The position numbers and the translations under genes are program-made. From an uncultured Bacilli bacterium (GTDB lineage: Bacteria > Bacillota_I > Bacilli_A > RF39 > UBA660), in the NCBI GenBank assembly GCA_934155185.1, contig CAKPGT010000004.1, positions 32,572 to 96,571 on the forward strand: DNA of 64,000 nucleotides. The letters are read 5' to 3'. Shown one piece after another: positions 1-8,854 of the stretch; position 1 is the first letter of the stretch; every line of letters starts with the position of its first letter. The notes beneath the pieces were generated by a model. The model saw only the letters and a list, made by a program, of their open reading frames with translations. It had not been told where the DNA came from and searched no databases.

Positions 1-6
1 AGCGTT

Positions 7-36
7 TTTGATAAAAATATGTTGACATTTATCAAA
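7..36. promoter_or_regulatory. 9-bp inverted repeat, possible operator
   Basis: The perfect inverted repeat tttgataaa (7-15) / tttatcaaa (28-36) has a 12-base gap that contains the start of the candidate -35 box at 22-27. A repressor dimer bound here would block the promoter at 22-50, so an operator is the natural inference. The end of an upstream transcript is an alternative, but no T-tract follows. Confidence 0.35.
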
Positions 37-50
37 ATAGGATGTATTTT
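22..50 (+). promoter_or_regulatory. Candidate sigma-A promoter for the RiPP-like locus
   Basis: A consensus TTGACA (22-27) and a TATTTT -10 box (45-50) are separated by 17 bases. Transcription would start near 57 and give a leader of about 180 bases before the gene at 240. The -35 box overlaps the inverted repeat at 7-36. Confidence 0.5.
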
Positions 51-141
51 AAGTTTAATGAAATTGTATATAGACATAGGTATAAAAATAATTTTGGTAA
101 TTAACCTTTTCTATATTTATTGATTTTTTATAAAAAAATTT

Positions 142-190
142 AAGGCAGTAACTTTTAGAGACAATTAGTCTTTTAGGTTGCTGCCTTTTG
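142..190 (+). terminator. Hairpin in the leader: terminator or attenuator
   Basis: The arms aaggcagtaac (142-152) and gttgctgcctt (177-187) form an 11-bp stem with one mismatch, followed by a short T run. It lies between the promoter at 22-50 and the gene at 240. It could end an upstream short transcript, or act as an attenuator for the downstream enzyme/peptide pair. No known riboswitch or T-box motif was recognised in the leader. Confidence 0.5.
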
Positions 191-239
191 TTATATAAGA
201 AGAATTATAAAGAGTTTTGAAAAATGTTGGAGGTGTGTC

Positions 240-1787
240 ATGAATTTAGTTTTACCATGTAAAAAATATGAGAAAGGGTATTATGAACTAGTGAATAGTG
301 CCATAAAAAATAAAGATGTATTAGAGATGGGAAATGCATATAGAAATGGTGAAAGTTATCAAGATATGTTAAATAGGTTAAAGGATAGACGTAATGGTAT
401 AGGAATTCCAAACAGAGATGTTCCCGCTACTGTTTATTTCATAATAGATAATCATAAAGTTGTTGGAACAATTGATTTAAGACATAAATTAAATGACAAT
501 TATTTTTCTAGGCTGGGTCATGTTGCATATTATATAAAACCTGAAGAAAGAAAAAAAGGTTATGCAACTAAAGCACTATCATTAGCTATGAAAAAGTATA
601 AAAAGCATAAAATGAAAAATATATTAATTACTTGTTTTGAAGATAATTATGCGTCAAGAAAAGTTATAGAAAAAAATGGCGGTAAATTTGAGAAAACATT
701 TTATGACGATGTTACCCAAAAATATATTCAAAGATTTTGGATTAATATTATTAATGATGAAAATGTAATTCCCAATACCGTATGGTTAACAACCAATATG
801 ACTTGTAATAACAATTGTAAATGGTGTTATGCAAAAAAGTATTTAAAAATAAATAGAAATATGTCGTATCAAAATGTTAAAAAGTATGTTTCTTATTTGA
901 AAGGTATTGGTATAAAAAAGATAATCTTAATAGGCGGAGAACCAAGTATACATCCTGACATTTTAAAGATAATTAGATATATATCTAGAAATAATATCAA
1001 AGTGTCTATGGCAACTAATGGTAGAAAATTTGAAGATATAGAATTTTGCAAAAGAGCGTATGAAGCAGGTTTATATAGCATTAATATATCAATAAAAGGT
1101 TCAAATGAAGAAGAATATATGATAAATACTAATAGTAATGGATTTCTTGAAACTATAAAAGGATATGAAAATGCTAGTTATTGTGGAATTAAAACTAGTT
1201 TATCCTATGTTTTATGCAATACTGATACAAAAAAGTTTGATAATTTTTGGAAAGTTGTAAAAGAGCATCATCTAAATAACATTCTTTTTCAACTTTATAA
1301 GCCATCAGCGGAAGATGAAAACCAGATTATTTCTATTGAAGAGCTTTCAATACTATGTAAGTACGTATATGATAAAATTTATAAAGATGAAATTAACTTT
1401 GTTTTTGAAATGTCAATACCATTATGCTCTTTAGATAAGAATATGCTTACTCATATGATACTTAAAAATAGAATAATAACTTGCTGTCATATAACAAAAG
1501 GCACTGGTATGGTTTTTGATCCTGATTTTAATATATTACCATGCAATCATTTTATGGGACATCCTTTAAATGACACTAATATTGAATTAGATAAATTAAT
1601 TGAATTTTGGAATTCGGATGATATTAAGCAATTTAGAAAGATAATAGGAAAGTATCCTTCTGAAATATGTTCTAGATGTAAAAAATGGTATCAATGTGGT
1701 GGTGGATGTGCTATAAGGTGGTTATCATCTAATCCGTCTGAAGCCATAAATGATAAATATGTTTATACAAGGGAGGTGAGAAAATGA
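240..1787 (+). CDS. GNAT acetyltransferase / radical SAM-SPASM fusion, likely RiPP maturase
   Basis: This 515-residue protein has two parts. Residues ~1-170 look like a RimJ/RimL-type GNAT domain: a conserved pattern reading YYIKPEERKKGYATKAL (acetyl-CoA loop) and a later NYASRKVIEKNGG. Residues ~175-515 are a radical SAM enzyme with C189-x3-C193-x2-C196 for the 4Fe-4S cluster, then a GGEPS motif. The C-terminal SPASM-type region has Cys at 415/416, 435, 477, 480, 486 and 490 and would hold auxiliary clusters. SPASM enzymes commonly modify ribosomal peptides. The next gene is a 49-residue peptide whose ATG overlaps this stop (ATGA), so the inferred role is maturation of that peptide. The GNAT half might acetylate the same peptide. 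RBS is ggagg at 230-234. No transporter or protease gene is next to it. Fold calls are strong; the substrate is inferred. Confidence 0.85.
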   Translation: MNLVLPCKKYEKGYYELVNSAIKNKDVLEMGNAYRNGESYQDMLNRLKDRRNGIGIPNRDVPATVYFIIDNHKVVGTIDLRHKLNDNYFSRLGHVAYYIKPEERKKGYATKALSLAMKKYKKHKMKNILITCFEDNYASRKVIEKNGGKFEKTFYDDVTQKYIQRFWINIINDENVIPNTVWLTTNMTCNNNCKWCYAKKYLKINRNMSYQNVKKYVSYLKGIGIKKIILIGGEPSIHPDILKIIRYISRNNIKVSMATNGRKFEDIEFCKRAYEAGLYSINISIKGSNEEEYMINTNSNGFLETIKGYENASYCGIKTSLSYVLCNTDTKKFDNFWKVVKEHHLNNILFQLYKPSAEDENQIISIEELSILCKYVYDKIYKDEINFVFEMSIPLCSLDKNMLTHMILKNRIITCCHITKGTGMVFDPDFNILPCNHFMGHPLNDTNIELDKLIEFWNSDDIKQFRKIIGKYPSEICSRCKKWYQCGGGCAIRWLSSNPSEAINDKYVYTREVRK

Positions 1788-1933
1788 CAGCGCTAGAATT
1801 AGTAAAGAAAAAAATAACCAATTCTGGTCTTGATTCATCGGAAACGATTGGATTATCTTCTACATATCAAATAAGTGATCTTGACTGTGACTGTGTAGAT
1901 GGAGACTACTCCACTGATGGTTATGAATCTTAA
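1784..1933 (+). CDS. Small Cys/Asp-rich peptide, candidate RiPP precursor
   Basis: A 49-residue ORF starts at ATG 1784, overlapping the stop of the radical SAM gene by four bases. It has a strong RBS (gggaggtgag, 1771-1780). The first ~31 residues (MTALELVKKK...) look like a leader. The tail reads DLDCDCVDGDYSTDGYES, with Cys at 35 and 37. C35-D39 and C37-D41 both have CX3D spacing, the pattern linked by sulfur-to-beta-carbon thioethers in freyrasin-type ranthipeptides (made by the SPASM enzyme PapB). Tyr 42 and 47 are other possible targets. Family membership was not recognised, and the role is inferred from coupling to the maturase, size and composition. A hairpin follows directly at 1942-1972. 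Confidence 0.75.
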   Translation: MTALELVKKKITNSGLDSSETIGLSSTYQISDLDCDCVDGDYSTDGYES

Positions 1934-1941
1934 TGATACAA

Positions 1942-1975
1942 AATTAAAACAGGCAAATGTCCTGTTTTAATTATT
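1942..1975 (+). terminator. Terminator of the enzyme-peptide operon
   Basis: A perfect 12-bp stem (aattaaaacagg / cctgttttaatt) with a 7-base loop follows the peptide stop by eight bases. The T-rich 3' arm acts as the U-tract. This makes 240-1933 a self-contained two-gene unit. Confidence 0.7.
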
Positions 1976-2089
1976 AGAAAAACTGATAATTAGTTTTTTA
2001 ATGTTTAAATTATATTGCCTCTTTTCATAAAAACTTATATACCATATTATTTAATATAAATTAAATTTTTATGTCAGATTTATTGATTT

Positions 2090-2127
2090 TTAATCATATT
2101 TGTGATTAAATTAAACTGTATTATAAT
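2090..2127 (+). promoter_or_regulatory. Candidate promoter with overlapping inverted repeat, surface protein operon
   Basis: A perfect TATAAT (2122-2127) lies 16 bases after ttgtga (2100-2105), a weak -35. A perfect 7-bp inverted repeat (ttaatca 2090-2096 / tgattaa 2103-2109) covers the -35 box and could be a regulator site. The RBS ggaggg precedes the ATG at 2146. Confidence 0.45.
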
Positions 2128-2145
2128 ATACTGGAGGGACATATT

Positions 2146-5100
2146 ATGAAGTCTAGAATAAATGTTGAGAAAATTAAAAATAACATTATAATAGGATGGA
2201 TAAAGTTCAAAAACTTAGTTAAGGAACATAAATATATTTCATCAGTTTTGGGTTTGTTTTTAATTTCTTGTATAATAGGTTTAGCAGTTTATGCTCAAGA
2301 AGATGAATATGCGGGAAAAATTGCAGCTGAAATAAATGAAATTGAAACTTATACAATAAACGAAAGTGGCGTACTAGGTAAAAGTGAAACAGTATACAGT
2401 TTTGATACAATTGTATTTGGTGTAAAATACTACTTAAATGGCGCTTTACCAAGCGGTGCTACATTATCAAGGGATGCTATTATTGAAGCTACAGTTGATA
2501 CCGAAGATGTTGATGTATATTGGTACCATATGGATCAAGATGATGGCAATTATGAAATAGGAAGTAATAAAGTTAAGGTAGAAATGTATGATAAAGCAGT
2601 AGGAACCAATAACAGTTCGTTAAATGAGATAAAATTATATTTAAAAGTTAATAATGTAGAAAATGATAAAGAGATAAGTGTTACTATTAAAGTATATGAA
2701 TCCACTTCTGAAGAAAAATCAAATAGTAAAAGGAAAAGTTTTAAAGTTAGTAGTACTCTTCAACCTTTAACAGCTAAAATAAGAAATGGCAGTGCATATA
2801 AAAAAGATGAATTTAAAGGAAGATATGTTCCTTATGGTATATTACTTGGTTTTGAAGGTGATTCTTTAAAAGGCAAATATTTTTCAAAGACTGAAATAAT
2901 ATTAGAGGCATCGCAGGAATTAAATGGCCAAATTCAACAGCTTTCGTTAGATACAACCGATGACTATTATGGCGTTTATGACAAAGATAAAAAATTATTG
3001 TCAAATTTTCCAAACGGAAAATATGATGATACAGACAGCTCGGTTAAGGACTCGGGCAGTGTTTTATTAGAAAAGTTAGAAAGTGAAACCAAATCTAGCC
3101 AAATACAAGAAAAAAAATCGAGTCCATTATATTTACTAGGCGATAAAAGCATAATTTTGGAAGTTGGTGAGGAATATAATGATCCAGGCGTTAGTTTATC
3201 AAACAAAGGGACAGCGCTAGGTAATGACAAGTATAAGACGATTTTCAAAAATTCTGAAAACAAAGAAATAAGTGATTATAATGCGATGGTTTCAAAGGAA
3301 GGCACGTATAAAATAGGCTATGTATATGAGAATGGCCCATCTAAAACAACAATATATAGAAATGTTGAAGTTATAGCTAGCAGCGGCGATAAAAGCGTTA
3401 GTGTTGATGGCAATACATATTCTCTTAATGGCAACACCAACATTAACTTAATAAAAGGTGAAAAATACGAAGAACCAGGAATATTAAAAAATGGCAAACG
3501 TATTGAAGATATGAATAGTGACAACGGTGTTACTATTGAAATTACAAAAGATGATAATATCGAAACTGCTGGTGGCAAAATTATATATACAATTATTTCA
3601 AAGAATAATTCATCAACTCAGAAGCTTCTAAAAAGAAATGTAAATGTTATAGAGAAAGTTGGTGAAGTTGGTGTAGATGAGAAAGTATTAAATGCTTCAA
3701 CAGTTGAGCAATGTACTGGTGCAGAATGTAAAATTAGTTATTATAAAGATAATGAAGAAATCAAGGATATTTCGTCTGTTCAATCAGGAACTTATGATGT
3801 TGAATATAAGCTATCAAATGAAGATTACGAAGTTGTAATTAGAAGTACGATGACGATTGAAAAGAAAGTTCAGTACAAATTAAAGATTGATAATATAAAA
3901 ACAGATGATATATATTATAAAGATAATAATTTTATAGCATTAGGTGCTTACTTTGTTAATGTAATGTCAGAAAGACCGGAGGGTAATACCAATGATATTC
4001 CTGTCTCATTAAAGATAGTTAAGATAGGTAGTACGGAAGCTGATATTACTTCGGTACCTTCAATTAATCTAAACGTTTCCGAAGGAACAAAAACTAGTAC
4101 GTTAGATTTTTATACTGGAGATGAAGACAGCATAGATTTGTTAGACAATGGTAGTTATTTAGCGTACGGAGAAGAGACAATATTAAGATCACAATTTAGC
4201 TATTCAAAAGATGGTGATAATACTATAAAAAGTTTATCAGTCAAAGTTCCTGTAAATACTGGTGATAATCAATTTTCAATGGTAGAATACTCAACAGATT
4301 CTGAATCGCCTGCATATGATGTTAATTATAATGTAAAGGTAGAATATTATGATAAAGACGGAAAAACGGTAAAGTTCAGTGATGAGACATTAGCTTATAT
4401 TATATATACAGCTGAAGGTGTATCACCGGGAACAAATATCGACTTTAGAGTAAGACTTAAGGTCAATAGTATAAACCATGGTAAATCTGTTAAATTATCA
4501 GGTGCTACATGTAGTGCAGATGGAAAAAATATCAATGTTGATATTAAACAAACATTAAATATAACTTCATTTAAAGCTAGAACTACTATTTCAGTGGATG
4601 GTAATGAATCTGATATTGAAGTCGATGGTTCTAAAAAGTCAACATGGACAATATATCCTACAGTGTCAAGACCTGCTTCAGTAATTAATACTCAAGTCGC
4701 TGGTACGAACCAACTAGATTATGTTAATATAACTGTGGAACTTCCAGAAGGAATAAATTATGTATACAATGATGAATATGATAAGCCTACTATAACAGAA
4801 AATGGAAGAAAGTTAACTTATAAAATACTAGGCAAAAAAATTAACGATTGGTTTGAACCTATATATTTTGATACAAATTATGATATTAATATTGAAAATG
4901 GTAAAAAATTAACTGTAAAATCTATAATTGATGCTACAACTAAGGATGAAACACCTATTACTGACATATCTAGTGAAGCTCTAAGAACAACTAGTCGAAG
5001 CGTTATATTCCAAAATGTCAATAACATAAGATTTTCACTTACAACGGATTATAGTGCGGTCTCTAAAAACCAGCCTTTTACTTTTTCTTCAAATGTGTAT

Positions 5101-6309
5101 AATTCACAATCAGAAAATACCAGTACGGTTATAATTCTTCCTTATAATGAGGATATTGAAGGTAGTAAAAAGTTTAATGGAACATACTCTTTAGATTTAT
5201 CAAGTATTTCATCTAATAAAGAAGTGTATTGTACTAAAGAAAATTCATCAAATATGGTAACCAATTCTGACAGCCTAGCATCCTCTGAAATATGGAATAC
5301 ATGTGATGATTATAGTGGTGTGACAGCAATTAAGATTGTTGGTTCGGATAATACAATGAAAAATATTATTAAGATTATTCCGGAAAATAATAAATCAGAT
5401 GATAATTACGAAATCAGAGCTTACTTATATGATAATGGATTAAAAAAAGTTTCTGATAAAAAAACAAATGTTAGTGTAATAAGTAAAAAAATAACTGGTA
5501 TTGTTTGGGAAGATTTTGATGATAATGGTATAATGGATATAGATGAGTCTATGGTTTCTGATGTTATATTAAAATTATATAATGCAGAGACTGACGAATA
5601 TATTAATCAAACTGTTTCAGATGTAAAAGGACAATACACCTTATCGGATTTGGAGCCTGGAAAGTATTATATTAGTGCAGAATTTAATACAGCTAAATAT
5701 GGATTAACCCAGTATAGGGCTAGCGAAAATAAATCCGAAACATCGTCATTTAAAACAAGTTCTTCAGATTATATTACAGATGAAATAGAAATTACTAATA
5801 ATACAAGAACAATTAATAATATAAACTTAGGATTATCATTGAAGAAGGTATACAAGCTAAAATTATCTAAGTATGTAAACAAAGTAATTATTACTGATAA
5901 ACTTGGAATACCTTCAACGAGAGACTTTAATAATGTGACACTTGCAAAAGTAGATGTTAAAGATTTTGCTAATGTGAAAATGAAGGTAGTATATGTATTA
6001 GAATTAGAAAACATTGGATATTATCCTGGTTATGTTTATAGAATAAAAGATTATATTCCAGATGGCATGACATTTAATGCGGAATATGAAGAAAATACGG
6101 GCTGGGAGTTAAATGAAGATGGATATCTTGAAAACAATACACTATCAGATGAGTTGATATATGGTGGTCAAAAAAAATATTTAACTATAGCATTTGATGT
6201 TACAAGAAAAGAGGCCGGCTCATTTATTAATTATGCTGAAGTAAATGATGATGATTTGTTTATTTTAAGTAGTGAAACAGGCGAAGATGGAGATGATAGT
6301 AATGAATAA
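2146..6309 (+). CDS. Large multidomain surface protein
   Basis: This 1387-residue protein has one hydrophobic segment near residues 30-50, a signal anchor or uncleaved signal peptide. Two DUF5011/Ig-like units lie around residues 325-505; each has the motif pattern LEVGEEYNDPGV or LIKGEKYEEPGI. Long beta-rich repeats of unclear type follow. An SdrD-B/Cna-B-like unit starts at 1118 with GIVWEDFDDNGIMD. The last ~130 residues are DUF11-like, with candidate isopeptide Lys and Asn (KLKLSKYVN ... NYAEVN). There is no LPXTG signal or C-terminal membrane helix; the protein ends in an acidic GEDGDDSNE. The next surface gene starts inside this stop, so the two are co-expressed. It is probably held by its N-terminal helix. 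A role in adhesion or as a fibre partner is inferred only. Confidence 0.75.
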   Translation: MKSRINVEKIKNNIIIGWIKFKNLVKEHKYISSVLGLFLISCIIGLAVYAQEDEYAGKIAAEINEIETYTINESGVLGKSETVYSFDTIVFGVKYYLNGALPSGATLSRDAIIEATVDTEDVDVYWYHMDQDDGNYEIGSNKVKVEMYDKAVGTNNSSLNEIKLYLKVNNVENDKEISVTIKVYESTSEEKSNSKRKSFKVSSTLQPLTAKIRNGSAYKKDEFKGRYVPYGILLGFEGDSLKGKYFSKTEIILEASQELNGQIQQLSLDTTDDYYGVYDKDKKLLSNFPNGKYDDTDSSVKDSGSVLLEKLESETKSSQIQEKKSSPLYLLGDKSIILEVGEEYNDPGVSLSNKGTALGNDKYKTIFKNSENKEISDYNAMVSKEGTYKIGYVYENGPSKTTIYRNVEVIASSGDKSVSVDGNTYSLNGNTNINLIKGEKYEEPGILKNGKRIEDMNSDNGVTIEITKDDNIETAGGKIIYTIISKNNSSTQKLLKRNVNVIEKVGEVGVDEKVLNASTVEQCTGAECKISYYKDNEEIKDISSVQSGTYDVEYKLSNEDYEVVIRSTMTIEKKVQYKLKIDNIKTDDIYYKDNNFIALGAYFVNVMSERPEGNTNDIPVSLKIVKIGSTEADITSVPSINLNVSEGTKTSTLDFYTGDEDSIDLLDNGSYLAYGEETILRSQFSYSKDGDNTIKSLSVKVPVNTGDNQFSMVEYSTDSESPAYDVNYNVKVEYYDKDGKTVKFSDETLAYIIYTAEGVSPGTNIDFRVRLKVNSINHGKSVKLSGATCSADGKNINVDIKQTLNITSFKARTTISVDGNESDIEVDGSKKSTWTIYPTVSRPASVINTQVAGTNQLDYVNITVELPEGINYVYNDEYDKPTITENGRKLTYKILGKKINDWFEPIYFDTNYDINIENGKKLTVKSIIDATTKDETPITDISSEALRTTSRSVIFQNVNNIRFSLTTDYSAVSKNQPFTFSSNVYNSQSENTSTVIILPYNEDIEGSKKFNGTYSLDLSSISSNKEVYCTKENSSNMVTNSDSLASSEIWNTCDDYSGVTAIKIVGSDNTMKNIIKIIPENNKSDDNYEIRAYLYDNGLKKVSDKKTNVSVISKKITGIVWEDFDDNGIMDIDESMVSDVILKLYNAETDEYINQTVSDVKGQYTLSDLEPGKYYISAEFNTAKYGLTQYRASENKSETSSFKTSSSDYITDEIEITNNTRTINNINLGLSLKKVYKLKLSKYVNKVIITDKLGIPSTRDFNNVTLAKVDVKDFANVKMKVVYVLELENIGYYPGYVYRIKDYIPDGMTFNAEYEENTGWELNEDGYLENNTLSDELIYGGQKKYLTIAFDVTRKEAGSFINYAEVNDDDLFILSSETGEDGDDSNE

Positions 6310-8491
6310 TAAAGCAAAAAAAATAATTAGTTATATTTTTATTTCCGTTTTACTATCAATATTGATGATTGATAAGGTCTTTGCTGCAAATTTTACTTCA
6401 ACGGTTATAGAAGATAAGTCTTTCAATTCAAAAAAGTACCCAACGAACTATTCATATGATTATGTTAATGGAACTATAAAAAAGGGTACGAGTTATACAA
6501 GGTATATATTAAAACCATGGGCATTTTATGTAACTCAAGGAAGTACTAAAAGGCAAGTATTTTGTATAGAGCAATATAGAAATGCATACTCTCAAAAAAC
6601 TTATGAAAAATATAACTGTGAAAAAAATAACAGTAGTTGTGTTGTGTCAGAAAATAAAAAGAAGGATTTAATTAAACAAGCTATATCGGTCGGATATCAT
6701 GTGACTTCTGCACCTGATAATAAAAATTTTGACAAGGAGATTGGGACCCTAAATAAGCTTACAAATGACAAGACATACGAGACAATCGCTCTTCAGGAAA
6801 TAATATGGGAAATAATTAGAGGTGAAAGAACTTCATTTACTTATTATGCACCGGACACTTGTAAGAGCAGTGTTAATGAAAAAAAATGTTTATTTTATTC
6901 TAAAATTTACAATAAAGGTAGTGGCACTCCCGAGGGAAAGCTTTTAACCAAATATAAAAGTATAATTAAAAAAGCTAAATATACATTTGATAAAATACCA
7001 AAGAATTTTGGTACTAATAGTAAGCCAGGAAGTGTTCAACTTACTTACAATGAAAAGAAAAAGGTTTTTACGGCAGATTTACATGATAGTAATGGAGCAT
7101 ATAATAATTTTAATTTCAATTCAAGTAATAAAAACATAAAATTATCGGCTTCAGCTGATGGAAAAACTCTTACTATTACTAGTACTATAGCAATAGAAAA
7201 GGATACTCCAATTAAGATAACAGCTACAAACATAGTAAATGATAAAAGCGACTATATTGAATATCATACAACTCAAAACTCTTTATTTCAAAAGTTTGGT
7301 TATGGAACAGCCGAGATACAATATTTTTTGGGTGTATATACTCCTAAATATAAAATAGAGATAGTAAAACAAGATCAAAATGGAAATACTTTAGCTGGTG
7401 CGGAGTTTAAAATTTGTAATAAGAAAGGGTGCCCTAAAGGCTCAGTTATAGTTTCAAATCTAAAGACTAATAGTGCTGGTGTTGCTGCATATGATCAAAT
7501 TGCTAAGCCTGGAACTTACTATGTTAGGGAGACTAAAGCCCCAACTGGTTATAACTTATACAGTAAAGAAATAAGTGTTACCGTAAATAAGAATGTCAAA
7601 ATTCCAGTTAAGAATACGCCTAATACTTTTAAATTAAAAAAGTATATATATAATGAGACTGATAATTCAAATAACTTATTAGATACAAATTGTAACTTAG
7701 ATACGGGTCCAATATTTGAAATTTATCATAAAAATAATGGAAAGTATGAGAAAATATATTTTACTGAAAATAAAATTGGATCATATGATTATTATGGAAC
7801 AAAAAGTGGTGGAAATACTACTTCTAGATTAACTACTTGTAAAGGAACGTTTGAGGCTTTCAAGTTTCCGGATTGTAAAGATTATAAGATAGTTGAAATA
7901 CAGGCTCCAGAAGGAGTAACATTATCAAATTTTTCTGGTGAAATAAGTAACATATGTAATAAAACCCAAGAAGTTATAAATGGTTTTACTGGCCTTGAAT
8001 TTCAAAAGAAAAATGATGACGGTGAGCTTTTGGATGGTGGAACATACATTCTTCAAACAAAAATAAACAATGTTTATACTGATGTACTTTTGAAAAAAAC
8101 TCGAGATGGTGAGTATAGTTATCAAAAAGACTTAGATGATTCTGAAAAAGATGCGACTTATGAATTAAAAACTAATAATGGAAAATTTTTAGTGAAGAAT
8201 TTGCCACCGGGGGAATACAGAATTGTAGAGGCAGAAGCACCAGAAGGCTATGAATTAATTAAAGATAAAGATTCTAAAGCGCTTGTTACAATAACCGATG
8301 AAAACAAAGATGGATATTATTTAGTTGAGATGATTAATTACAAAGTTAATAAAGATGGTGATAATGCTTTCGCTGAGTTAATAGTCACGATAACAACAGG
8401 TAGAAAAGTTCTTAACTATGTATTTATAATTTCTGGATTAGCCATTTTATTGGGCGCTGTAATAATTATAAGAAAAAAAATAAAGAAATAA
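6302..8491 (+). CDS. Thioester-domain adhesin with SpaA/Cna-B stalk domains
   Basis: I chose ATG 6302 (729 residues) because ggag at 6289-6292 is well spaced and it overlaps the upstream stop (ATGAATAATAA). An upstream in-frame ATG at 6272 adds ten residues before the signal peptide. The signal sequence ends near VFAAN. A TQXA-type thioester domain follows: Cys88 in QVFCIEQ and Gln165 in LQEIIWEI fit the Cys-Gln internal thioester that lets such adhesins bind host amines covalently. SpaA-like domains follow; one has EIVKQD and RETKAPTGY, another ends RIVEAEAPEGY, giving Lys/Glu isopeptide candidates. The C-terminus has TITTG, a membrane helix and a KKIKK tail, like a sortase signal but without proline. 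No sortase gene is in the window. Family call is confident; the ligand is unknown. Confidence 0.85.
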   Translation: MNNKAKKIISYIFISVLLSILMIDKVFAANFTSTVIEDKSFNSKKYPTNYSYDYVNGTIKKGTSYTRYILKPWAFYVTQGSTKRQVFCIEQYRNAYSQKTYEKYNCEKNNSSCVVSENKKKDLIKQAISVGYHVTSAPDNKNFDKEIGTLNKLTNDKTYETIALQEIIWEIIRGERTSFTYYAPDTCKSSVNEKKCLFYSKIYNKGSGTPEGKLLTKYKSIIKKAKYTFDKIPKNFGTNSKPGSVQLTYNEKKKVFTADLHDSNGAYNNFNFNSSNKNIKLSASADGKTLTITSTIAIEKDTPIKITATNIVNDKSDYIEYHTTQNSLFQKFGYGTAEIQYFLGVYTPKYKIEIVKQDQNGNTLAGAEFKICNKKGCPKGSVIVSNLKTNSAGVAAYDQIAKPGTYYVRETKAPTGYNLYSKEISVTVNKNVKIPVKNTPNTFKLKKYIYNETDNSNNLLDTNCNLDTGPIFEIYHKNNGKYEKIYFTENKIGSYDYYGTKSGGNTTSRLTTCKGTFEAFKFPDCKDYKIVEIQAPEGVTLSNFSGEISNICNKTQEVINGFTGLEFQKKNDDGELLDGGTYILQTKINNVYTDVLLKKTRDGEYSYQKDLDDSEKDATYELKTNNGKFLVKNLPPGEYRIVEAEAPEGYELIKDKDSKALVTITDENKDGYYLVEMINYKVNKDGDNAFAELIVTITTGRKVLNYVFIISGLAILLGAVIIIRKKIKK

Positions 8492-8495
8492 GTAT

Positions 8496-8537
8496 AAAAT
8501 AGAAAGTATGGTAGATGCATATTTTCTATTTTTTTTA
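8496..8537 (+). terminator. Terminator after the adhesin operon
   Basis: The arms aaaatagaaa (8496-8505) and tttctatttt (8523-8532) pair perfectly, followed by further T residues. It separates the surface protein operon from yabP. Confidence 0.6.
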
Positions 8538-8563
8538 ATATATTTTATAGGGGAGAGAACTTT

Positions 8564-8854
8564 ATGAATAAAGAAATTGAAAGACCAGATTTAATAAATC
8601 ATAACATTAGCATAGTAGAAAGACAAAATATATCTATAACTGGTGTAACCAAAATAGATAGTTTTGATAGTGAAGAATTTATGCTTGAGACAACGGCTGG
8701 TGCGCTTGGCATTAAGGGGAGAGAACTTGAAATAATTAAATTAGATACATATGAAGGTAAGATAATGATTAAAGGAATAATAGATGGATTTTCATATCTT
8801 GAAGAAAAAAATGGAAAGAAAGAGCCAGGCATGTTATCTAGGCTGTTTAAATAA
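8564..8854 (+). CDS. yabP: YabP family sporulation protein
   Basis: This 96-residue protein follows the YabP pattern: HNISIVERQNISITGV, then SFDSEEFMLET, then GALGIKGRELEI and an IIDGFSYLE ending. In Bacillus, YabP and YabQ are made in the mother cell and act in spore coat and cortex assembly. The start has a good RBS (ggggagag, 8550-8557). The stop overlaps the start of yabQ, and divIC follows, exactly as in Bacillus. Family and context agree. Confidence 0.85.
   Translation: MNKEIERPDLINHNISIVERQNISITGVTKIDSFDSEEFMLETTAGALGIKGRELEIIKLDTYEGKIMIKGIIDGFSYLEEKNGKKEPGMLSRLFK

Noticed and set aside
60..239. T-box or known riboswitch in the leader of the RiPP-like genes
   Set aside because: No T-box core sequence or recognised aptamer motif could be found.
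6272..6301. Upstream ATG start for the thioester adhesin
   Set aside because: It adds ten residues before a normal signal peptide and lacks an RBS; ATG 6302 has one.
5900..6309. LPXTG sorting signal in the 1387-residue surface protein
   Set aside because: The SSETGEDGDD end has no following hydrophobic helix or basic tail.
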